From Acetobacter sp. (lineage in GTDB: Bacteria; Pseudomonadota; Alphaproteobacteria; Acetobacterales; Acetobacteraceae): DNA of 33,508 nucleotides. Below the pieces are notes generated by a model, which was given only the letters and a program-made list of their open reading frames with translations, had not been told where the DNA came from and did not search any database. Positions 18,337 to 26,500 of this stretch are shown in pieces. The DNA lies in the NCBI GenBank assembly GCA_017474285.1, contig JAFVHT010000050.1, positions 1 through 33,508 of the forward strand. Direction: 5' to 3'. Within the stretch, counting starts at the first letter, position 1, and each line of letters begins with the position of its first letter. The position numbers were made by a program, and so were the translations under genes.

Positions 18337-19764
18337 ATGCCCAACACAGCCTCATCAAACAATGTTTTCATCGACTCTCGCCATCAACTCATTGATCTAC
18401 TTGCACAAGGCTGCAAACCTCATACGGCTTGGCGTATTGGCACTGAACATGAAAAATTTGGCTTTATCAGACCAGAAGCCTCTCAAAAACCCTCTTCTGA
18501 AACGCTTAAAGCCTATACCCCGCCACCTTATTTTGGTTCTCATGGGATTCAGGCTCTTTTGAACGCGCTCTATGATTCCCAACCCGATCATTGGCGCCCT
18601 GTCATTGATGAGGGCAATATTATTGGGCTTAATGGGAAAGGACAATCTGCAGGAGCTGCGATCTCATTAGAGCCTGCTGGTCAGTTTGAATTATCGGGCG
18701 CTCCTTTACGCACTCTCCACGAGACAGCACAAGAATTACACGACCATTTTCAGACACTCCGTCCCATAGCGCGATCACTAGGGATCGGTTTTTCCCTGCT
18801 CGGCTTTCACCCAACAGGGACACGCGCAACCATGCCTTGGATGCCTAAATCTCGCTATGCTCTGATGCGGACTTATATGCCAAAAGTTGGCTCTTTAGGG
18901 ATTGATATGATGCAACGCACGTGCACCGTACAAGTCAATTTAGATTTTGACTCAGAACACGATATGGTGCGTAAAATGCAAGTTTCAGCCGCTTTACAAC
19001 CTATGACTATAGCGCTCTTTGCTAATTCCCCATTTTTTGAAGGCAAACCTAACGGGTTTCTCTCCAATCGGGCACGTGTTTGGACAGATACAGATCGCGC
19101 ACGTTCAGGTACTCACCCTTATGTCTTTTCACCTGATCTAAGTTTTGAGCGTTATGTTGATTGGGTTTTAGACGTGCCTATGTATTTTATTATGCGAAAC
19201 GGGAAAATGCGCAATGTCGCTGGACGTTCATTTCACGCGTGGCTCAAAGGAGAACGCCAAGAGGGATTAGAGGATACACGCCCCACTTTAGAGGATTTTA
19301 GCCATCACCTCACAACGGTTTTTCCCGATATACGCCTCAAACAATTTTTAGAAATCCGCTGCGCAGATGTCGGATCCCCTGAAATGATACTCGCTCTTTC
19401 AGCATTGTGGACGGGGCTTTTATACGATACAACTGCCCTTAATAGCGCGTGGGACCTTATTCGTTCCCACCCATGGGAAGCCTATCATCAATTATACAAA
19501 CAAGTGCCGACACAAGGACTTAATACACCTTTTGGCAAAGGGACTTTACGCTCTTTTGCTTCTCGCATTATGACCCTTGCTCTCAAAGGGTTACAAAACC
19601 GCAACATCATTGATGACAAAAGTCAATTATCAGAAGAAATCTATCTTGCTCCTCTCCTCGCTTTAGCCGAGGGTGCACCTACCCAAGCTGAACATTGGTT
19701 AAACCGTTATCATGGTGCGTGGATGGGAGATACTAACAGAATTTTTCTTGAAAGTGAAGTTTAA
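18337..19764 (+). CDS. gshA: Glutamate-cysteine ligase (plant/alphaproteobacterial type)
   Basis: This enzyme makes gamma-glutamylcysteine, the first step of glutathione synthesis, in the cytoplasm. The 475-residue protein belongs to the GCS2-type ligases shared by plants and Alphaproteobacteria. WRIGTEHEKFGF lies near residue 33, and ISLEPAGQFELSGAPL, MRTYMPKVGSLGIDMMQRTC, TVQVNLDF, FFEGKPNGFLSNRA and LEIRCADVGSPE follow in family order. A TTG frame begins nine codons earlier; the ATG at 18337 has AGGA upstream and is preferred. It follows rsmE on the + strand and converges on der with 45 bases between them. Confidence 0.94.
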   Translation: MPNTASSNNVFIDSRHQLIDLLAQGCKPHTAWRIGTEHEKFGFIRPEASQKPSSETLKAYTPPPYFGSHGIQALLNALYDSQPDHWRPVIDEGNIIGLNGKGQSAGAAISLEPAGQFELSGAPLRTLHETAQELHDHFQTLRPIARSLGIGFSLLGFHPTGTRATMPWMPKSRYALMRTYMPKVGSLGIDMMQRTCTVQVNLDFDSEHDMVRKMQVSAALQPMTIALFANSPFFEGKPNGFLSNRARVWTDTDRARSGTHPYVFSPDLSFERYVDWVLDVPMYFIMRNGKMRNVAGRSFHAWLKGERQEGLEDTRPTLEDFSHHLTTVFPDIRLKQFLEIRCADVGSPEMILALSALWTGLLYDTTALNSAWDLIRSHPWEAYHQLYKQVPTQGLNTPFGKGTLRSFASRIMTLALKGLQNRNIIDDKSQLSEEIYLAPLLALAEGAPTQAEHWLNRYHGAWMGDTNRIFLESEV

Positions 19765-19794
19765 GACTCCTGAGATTGAAAATCCCATGCAAAT

Positions 19795-19820
19795 TCCTAT
19801 ATGGGGGTCCTATGTGGGGG
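19795..19820. repeat. 13-bp tandem repeat over the der stop codon
   Basis: TCCTATATGGGGG (19795-19807) is followed directly by TCCTATGTGGGGG (19808-19820), differing at one base. The second unit contains the der stop codon and its last two codons. It probably arose by a short tandem duplication in the gap between the convergent gshA and der genes. No function is apparent. Confidence 0.7.
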
Positions 19821-21240
19821 CATAAGGGTTTTTTGTCGCACGTAGTTGAAACCGCAACGGAACCCCTTGGAGATTAAACGCCTCGCGCAAACCATTCGCC
19901 AAATAACGCTTATAATCATCAGGAAGGCGTTCTACACGTGTTCCAAAAATAACAAAAGTTGGAGGGCGTGATTTGACTTGTGTCATATAACGCAATTTCA
20001 AACGCCGCCCCTCTATCAGGGGAAGTTGATGCCGTGCTAGCATCTCATGAAACCAGCGATTAAGTTCTCCTGTAGGGATACGTGTGTTCCAAATCTCCCA
20101 AGCCTCCCGCACAGCAGGTAATAATTTATGTACGGCATCACCTGTAACAGCTGAAAGGGCAACAACGGGAACCCCGCGCATTTGCGCTAATGAAATACTT
20201 AGCCGATCAAGAATGGCTTTACGCGTTTCCGCACGATTTTTCACCAAATCCCATTTATTGAGCACAAGCACACAAGCCCGCCCTTCCCGTTCAATAAGAC
20301 GAGCAATTTGAAGATCTTGTTCTTGCACCCCTAAAGTGGCATCTAACACCAACAGCACCACTTCCGCCATTTTCATCGCCTCAATAGAGGCTGAAGTCGA
20401 TACTTTTTCTAACGCATCATCAATGCGCGCTTTACGGCGTAAGCCCGCTGTATCGACAATTTCAAACGTACCCAGATCATGTTTTAAAGGCACAGTCACA
20501 GAATCACGGGTAAGCCCGGGTTCTGGTCCTGTAATCATACGTTCTTCGCCAAGCAATGTATTTAAAAGAGTCGATTTCCCCGCATTAGGTCGCCCGACAA
20601 TCGTCACACGTAGTGGACCTGTAGGAGAATCTTCTTCAAAAGTCTCGAAAGCCTCGGCGTTTGAATCATCCTCTTGTTCATCTTGTCCTATCGAAGCGGA
20701 TAAACGATCGGCTATTTCCCACATTAAATCTGTAACACCGTCACCATGTTCCGCAGAAATGGCAAGTGGTTTCCCCAACCCCAATGCATAGGCTTCCATG
20801 GCAAAAGCAGAGCCGCGCGCGCCCTCTGCTTTATTAGCAACAAGTAAAACAGGGCGATTTTGTTTGCGTATCCATTGGGCAAAATGAGCATCGGCAGGTG
20901 TTATGCCCGCCCGTGCATCAACACAAAACAAAATAAGATCGGCATCACGCAAAGCGATTTCAGAAGAGGCACGCATTCTCCCCAAAAGAGTATCGGGCGC
21001 GGCTTCTTCTAACCCTGCTGTATCAATCAAGCGGATATTTTGCCCTCGAATAAGGGCAACACCCTCTTTACGATCACGCGTAACTCCTGGTGTATCTGCC
21101 ACAAGCGCTTGCTTACGCCCCACAAGACGATTAAAAAGCGTCGATTTACCAACATTAGGGCGACCCGCTATGACAACAACCGGCAACCCCGTTGTTGAGA
21201 GCGACGACACAGCACGTGAATTTTTAGTTTTTTTAGCCAT
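19810..21240 (-). CDS. der: Ribosome biogenesis GTPase Der (EngA)
   Basis: Der has two tandem GTPase domains and a KH-like domain and is needed for 50S assembly. In this 476-residue protein the first P-loop is GRPNVGKS (26-33) with DTPGVTRDR and DTAGLEE; the second is GRPNAGKS (216-223) with PGLTRDSV and DTAGLRRKA. The G4 motifs are NKAE and NKWD. The KH-like C-terminus includes KLRYMTQVKSRPPTFVIFGT. An acidic linker (DEQEDDSNAEAFETFEED) joins the GTPase domains. Its ATG lies inside the end of the BamB gene (8-base overlap), so the two are translationally coupled, as in the yfgM-bamB-der block of other proteobacteria. Confidence 0.97.
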   Translation of the reverse strand: MAKKTKNSRAVSSLSTTGLPVVVIAGRPNVGKSTLFNRLVGRKQALVADTPGVTRDRKEGVALIRGQNIRLIDTAGLEEAAPDTLLGRMRASSEIALRDADLILFCVDARAGITPADAHFAQWIRKQNRPVLLVANKAEGARGSAFAMEAYALGLGKPLAISAEHGDGVTDLMWEIADRLSASIGQDEQEDDSNAEAFETFEEDSPTGPLRVTIVGRPNAGKSTLLNTLLGEERMITGPEPGLTRDSVTVPLKHDLGTFEIVDTAGLRRKARIDDALEKVSTSASIEAMKMAEVVLLVLDATLGVQEQDLQIARLIEREGRACVLVLNKWDLVKNRAETRKAILDRLSISLAQMRGVPVVALSAVTGDAVHKLLPAVREAWEIWNTRIPTGELNRWFHEMLARHQLPLIEGRRLKLRYMTQVKSRPPTFVIFGTRVERLPDDYKRYLANGLREAFNLQGVPLRFQLRATKNPYAPT

Positions 21241-22633
21241 AAGATCTTAAATACCCATCGTTTGTGAGAATCAACATTTGATTATCCACAACAATAGGGG
21301 ATACAAACGAAATAGCGTCCATTTCATCAATAGAAATAATATTCCCTGTCGTAGGGTCAAGACGTGCCATACCATTTGCGGGCAATGTACTCAAACAAAC
21401 AAGTTGTCCCCCCGCCAAAATAGGACCAAACCACGTAACAATACCTTTATTAAATTCAATATTGCAAAAACGGCGTAATTGCGTAATCCACCGCACATGC
21501 CCCGATAATCTATCAAGACACGCCACTTGTTGATCCAGCGAAAGAACAAAAAGCCAATCCCCCACACATAAAATATTATCTTGGCTTGCTACAGCGCGTT
21601 CCCACACATGGCGTCCTGTGCGCATATCAACCGCCGTCAGCAACTGTGCCACGCTTACCGCATAAACAACATTATCTACAATAACCGGTAATCCGCGTAC
21701 ACAATTTAAGTTTAACGCACGGGCTTGGCTGTTGACATTGCCAAGCATATTGCTCCAGACCACTTCACCACTATCTGCCCGAAAAGCAACAAGATCCCCC
21801 CCACCAAAACCAGCAACGACGGTACCATTAGAAAAAGCGGGAGCAGGCTGCCCAAAAACGGTTGTTTCAGCCTTAGTGGCTGCATAGCTCCACACTTGCC
21901 GGCCCGTTTTGGCGTCTAATGCAAAAAAACGTTCATCAATGGTACCAAAAAAGACCTTTCCATTTGCAATAGTCGGCGCGGAACGCCCGGGCGTATTGAT
22001 ATTAACCCGCCATTTGACTTTGCCCGTTGCCACATGAACCGCCAAGGCTTGAGCAACACCATCAACAATATAAAGCGTATCTCCATCAACCCCTATACCC
22101 CCGCCAAGATTACTTGAGCGGGATTTTTTACTTTTTGGGTTTAATTTCCAAAGTTTGTGCATACCGGGCCAAGAAAACGCTCTCACAACCCCTTGCGCAT
22201 CCATGACAAACAACCGCCCATTGTGCACAACAGGAGATACTGGAATAATCCCTCGCCCAAGAGAGCCTAATGCTGCCCAAGCGAAAAAATCAGGCTCTGA
22301 AATACCTGCCCCAATATCGTGGCGCCAACGCCGATGCAACCCACCCCAAGCATAATTTTCCCCTCTATGAGTAGGTACACGCCCAATTAAGGGCCATTCA
22401 GAAATAAGTTTTGGCGGTGGTATCGTAATCGGGGTTTTATCCTCATTATCAACCATTAACCCTTCCCCAGAGGATAAAATATCAATCCGATGCCCGGGAA
22501 TAAGAGGTTTTCTATACCCCTCATCACATCCCGCTAAGGCGGGGGCAACAATACTCCCTATTAGTAAATTTCTTCGCGTTATTTTACTTTGTCGATTCAC
22601 GTGTCGATCAGAACGAGAACTTTTATACCCCAT
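21233..22633 (-). CDS. bamB: BamB-like PQQ-repeat beta-propeller lipoprotein
   Basis: BamB is the beta-propeller subunit of the outer-membrane beta-barrel assembly complex. The 466-residue protein begins with a lipoprotein signal (RRNLLIGSIVAPALAGC) whose lipobox Cys36 would be acylated. The twin arginines at 20-21 raise the possibility of Tat export, though the motif is not a strict match. Propeller blades are marked by repeated G-x-(V/L)-x-A-(L/F)-(D/N)-x-x-T/S-G-x-(V/K)-x-W units, for example FFALDAKTGRQVWSY, LVAFRADSGEVVWS and LTAVDMRTGRHVWE. Length exceeds E. coli BamB (about 390) mostly through the N-terminal 80 residues. It overlaps der by 8 bases and follows the TPR gene. Confidence 0.88.
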   Translation of the reverse strand: MGYKSSRSDRHVNRQSKITRRNLLIGSIVAPALAGCDEGYRKPLIPGHRIDILSSGEGLMVDNEDKTPITIPPPKLISEWPLIGRVPTHRGENYAWGGLHRRWRHDIGAGISEPDFFAWAALGSLGRGIIPVSPVVHNGRLFVMDAQGVVRAFSWPGMHKLWKLNPKSKKSRSSNLGGGIGVDGDTLYIVDGVAQALAVHVATGKVKWRVNINTPGRSAPTIANGKVFFGTIDERFFALDAKTGRQVWSYAATKAETTVFGQPAPAFSNGTVVAGFGGGDLVAFRADSGEVVWSNMLGNVNSQARALNLNCVRGLPVIVDNVVYAVSVAQLLTAVDMRTGRHVWERAVASQDNILCVGDWLFVLSLDQQVACLDRLSGHVRWITQLRRFCNIEFNKGIVTWFGPILAGGQLVCLSTLPANGMARLDPTTGNIISIDEMDAISFVSPIVVDNQMLILTNDGYLRSYG

Positions 22634-22661
22634 ACTCTTATCCTATAAATTCCTATAAATC

Positions 22662-23360
22662 TCACCCTGCTGGTGGTGCGTTTAAGGCTTGTATCATAGT
22701 TTGCGCGCGCTTCCGCACATCATCGGAAACATTGTCTAAAGTCATCAACGAGGTTAGTTTTTTAAGGGCAGCATCACGATGTCCCTCTCTTATATCCAAT
22801 AAAGCAAGGCTTTCCGTTACAAGCCCTTGCCATGCTTTCCCTTTATTCAAAAGCACAAAGAGCCTTGAGCGCAAAACAGCTGGATCTCCTGTATCAATTT
22901 GTTGCTGACACCATAAGAAACTCGCCATATCCTGCAAAGGAGGGGCTACTGCATGATTTGTTTGTACAGCATTCCATAATGCTAAAGCTTTTGTTGTTTG
23001 ACCCTCTTGCGCCGCAAGAGCCGCCTGTTGCATTTTGGCGAGCGTAGAAACTCCTTCAACTTTTGAAGCCACAACTTGCTCTAAAATTTTCACCCCGATA
23101 TTAAATTCTGCTTTTTTTATTGTCTCATTTTTTGCGTTTTCATTGGTCTTCTCTAAAGACCCTATTTGCAAATGTCCTGTTTTTTGCAACGCCATAAGGT
23201 AAGAACCTGTTGCTTCCTTCGCTAATTTTGTGCTTTGTGAGACATTCCACGCCAACACGCCAATACTACTGATCAGCATAATAAGCAAGGCTACGCCTAC
23301 GCTAATTAAACGCCATGCGTTGACACAACGCCCTGCCAATGACTGCACACGTTTTCTCAT
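22662..23360 (-). CDS. YfgM-like TPR membrane-anchored protein
   Basis: The 232-residue protein has one N-terminal membrane anchor (LISVGVALLIMLISSIGVLAW, about 18-38) and a periplasmic helical part of the ancillary SecYEG translocon subunit/TPR_21 type. Helical repeats are visible in VSTLAKMQQAALAAQEGQTT, LALWNAVQTN and LLDIREGHRDAALKKLTSL. In E. coli the homologue YfgM associates with SecYEG and PpiD and hands on exported proteins; that role is inferred here mainly from synteny with bamB and der. It is the first gene of the block, 28 bases before bamB. Confidence 0.75.
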   Translation of the reverse strand: MRKRVQSLAGRCVNAWRLISVGVALLIMLISSIGVLAWNVSQSTKLAKEATGSYLMALQKTGHLQIGSLEKTNENAKNETIKKAEFNIGVKILEQVVASKVEGVSTLAKMQQAALAAQEGQTTKALALWNAVQTNHAVAPPLQDMASFLWCQQQIDTGDPAVLRSRLFVLLNKGKAWQGLVTESLALLDIREGHRDAALKKLTSLMTLDNVSDDVRKRAQTMIQALNAPPAG

Positions 23361-23424
23361 AAATCCTCGCCGTTAAAACGCATAAAAACCTCAAAACAAT
23401 CCCTTATCGCCAAACACCTTATTT

Positions 23425-23541
23425 TTAGGGGTAGCTTAACACGTTCAGTAAAGTTTTTCCTATAGGTTCTAAACTTGAGGTTATGACCCCGAGTTTTTCG
23501 CGTTCTTCCAAAAACAGATTAACACCTAAAGTGTAAAATAT
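23425..23541 (-). pseudogene. Remnant of a second Type IIG enzyme C-terminus
   Basis: Read on the - strand, 23538-23452 encodes a 29-residue stretch that includes LGVNLFLEEREKLGVIT and ends SLEPIGKT. It matches 18 of 29 residues of the Type IIG gene's own C-terminal region (MGINPFIEELDKLGVMT through AEPAGKT, at about 23890-23800). The frame has no start codon, runs into the end of the intact gene in another frame, and stops at 23425-23427. It therefore looks like the leftover of a duplicated or displaced C-terminus rather than a gene. The DNA match, including the GGTTATGACCCCGAGTTT block, can be followed for about 55 bases. Confidence 0.6.
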
Positions 23542-23566
23542 TTTTATTTTTTGAAATCTTTTATTG

Positions 23567-26500
23567 TCACGAACCCCCTTCTATGATTTTGATTTCTTCC
23601 GGGGTTAAATTGTAGAGTTTATAGACTTCTTGATCGATTTCACGATCGAGGGTGTCGATTTCGGACTTAATTTTGTTTAATTGCTCGGATTTGGTTTTAT
23701 ACCAGCTGATCAACTCTTCTTTTTGTGAAAGCGTGAGTTTTGAACCGCGCGTTGTGTCCCGTAATTGAGATTTGGATTGAGATTTTTCTGTGGGTTTTGC
23801 CCATGAAGTTTTGCCTGCAGGTTCTGCACTCCGGGTCATGACCCCGAGTTTGTCGAGCTCTTCTATAAACGGGTTTATACCCATTTTATAAAATTCATTA
23901 AATTTATTTGGTATAACATCAATACTACAAAGTGATTTTATTACTTCTAAACAAGTTTCCACGTTGTTTTTAAGAGTTTTAATATGTTCAATCAGTCTTA
24001 ATACTAAATTGCCGATATATTCTTGTTTGTCTTTATCTGCAACTATTAAAGGAATTTTTAGCAATGGTTCCTTATCAATTTGAAATATATCTCCTTGCAT
24101 TTTCCCTTGATTTTTTAGCCAAAATTTAATAAGATTAGAATTCAATAATCCTGTTAAGTACTTCATATTAAAGCGATTTGTCTTAATTACATAATACATA
24201 GCACTTACATAGCAATCAAAAAAAGTATATGAGAATGTCGGATTTGCACATTTTCTCAATGATATGATTTTTTCACCTTTAAAAAAATTCTCGTTTCTTG
24301 ATCTATGCAAGCCATAGGGTCTATTGTCAGATGTTATAATGTTTGCATATCTATCTAAATGAGTTTTTATGTTAGGATATTGCTCAATCTCATTGATGTC
24401 TTTAAATTTTGAATTAGTGTATATTATCCATTCAGAATTTTTAGAATTTCCATAGTATCTAAATAATTCTTTTGGACTATAATACGGTTTTATAAGATCT
24501 TCTAACTCTTTATCAGTTAGTAAAAGATCTCTTTTCTCTTTTTCAGACAAACAAAAAACACCTTCACCGACAATGTGATTATTCCCCAATATTGCAAGCA
24601 TACTATTTGTTAGCCTATCATGATGCGAATGTATGCCGTTTGTCATTTCGTTAGGCAACAAATATGTAATTTCTTGAGAATTTTGGATTTTATTTATAAC
24701 AACATCTATATTGTTATCTAAAAATGCAATCGCTTTATCTTTCAAATCTTTAGGTCTTATAGTTGCTTTAAATTTTGTAATTCCAGTGATGCTTTCTTGT
24801 AAATCGTTTTCAATAAAACCTCTGATAATATCTTCGCTTAAATTTTTATCTTCTATTTTGCAATAATCAACTTCATAATTTTCTCTAGGCGTGCATTTTT
24901 TGAATATAAAAATCATCGTTTGAATACCAGCGTCCTTAAACACTTTAAAATCGCCAAAATCAATGAATTTAACTATTTCACCGTCTGATAAAATCTTGTT
25001 TCTGAAAATGCTCGCCCCTGCATTTGTTAGCCAACTATTCGGCGCAATAAAACTTAAATAGCCGTTATCTGTTAATTTATCTATGGCTTGGCACGCAAAA
25101 AGTGTCCATATGTCCATTTTCCCCTGATAGTATGGGCTAGCATGGAGCCCATCAAATGTGCTTTTATTCGTATATTCTTTAATGTAAGGCGGATTGCCGA
25201 TAATACAATCAAAACCACCTTTCTCGTATGGTACAAACGCTTTATTGATCTCCCAACACAGGGTCATGACCCTGTGTTGTACATCTTGTTGTAATGCTGG
25301 TAAGTTATGTTTTTGCCGGTTATGGTGTATATAATTGATAACATTTAACAATTCTTCTTCTGTTTGAATTTCAGAGACATCATATTTTGACGCCCATAGT
25401 CTATTTTGCGTTTTTGCTTTTTGTTTTTCTTGGGATAAAGTCTTTTCTTTATTGGGAATTGTTATCCCTTTATGTATGTTTAATTGTCTTGATGTCATCG
25501 ATTTTATTTTTTGTACATACTTCTCTATTTCATCATAGGCACACACAACCGCCTTATGGACATGGTTTTTACATATATTAAGTGCCAATACTCTTAACTC
25601 TGACTCTTCTATGACGTCGATCAGGGCATTAAGTATAAATTCTTCATCTTCTAATGACAGATCTGGCTTTTCATACTTATTTTTAGAAGAATTTTTTACA
25701 TCATCACCTTCATAAGAACCATAGGTTATAAAAGTGATATGATATGCTTTTAATTCTTTTTCTTTAAATAGTGAAGGAAACTCTTCTTCCCATTTAAACG
25801 CCTTATCACCAGCGATCGTTTCATCGTCGATGAGCGAATTTCCGCATTTGATGTTCTCATCAAGATTATTGAGTTTACATTGGGCATGTGCCGTTTTTAA
25901 CCAAAGGGCAAGTTTGGTAATTTCTACGCTTTCTTTGTTTAAATCCACGCCATAAAGGTTGTTTAAGAGGATAGAACGGTCTATATCAGCGTAGTTGATG
26001 TGTTCAAAGAAATTTAATTGACTTTTCCCTAGTTGTGCAATTTTTTCGTCTCTTTGAATTTTTCTTTGTTGCACTAAAAAACTATGGGCTTGGTTAAGAA
26101 AGGCGCCACTTCCGCAAGCTGGATCTAAAATTTTTATCTCTTCAAGTTTTTCGGGGTTTTCTTCTAAATATTTGCCGATCGTTTCTTTGACAATATAGTG
26201 CGTGATATATTCGGGAGTGTAAAAAATACCGTCTTTTTTACGTTTGGCGTTTTTCTTTTCCTCTTGTATTCCGTCAAGCTCGTTTTTAATTTGTTCTAAA
26301 TCTGATAGGGATTGTTCAAAAATATGCCCTAAAATATTAACGTTGAGATCACTTTCAAAGTCATAACGGGCTAAATTCTTAATGTCTTCAAATATTTCAT
26401 CTCTGATAATGAGTTGTTTATCTAAAATTTCATCATCGGCAAATAAACCACCATTATAGGCATTGATCGGTGGTTTAACTCTCGTATTTCCCTTATCTAT

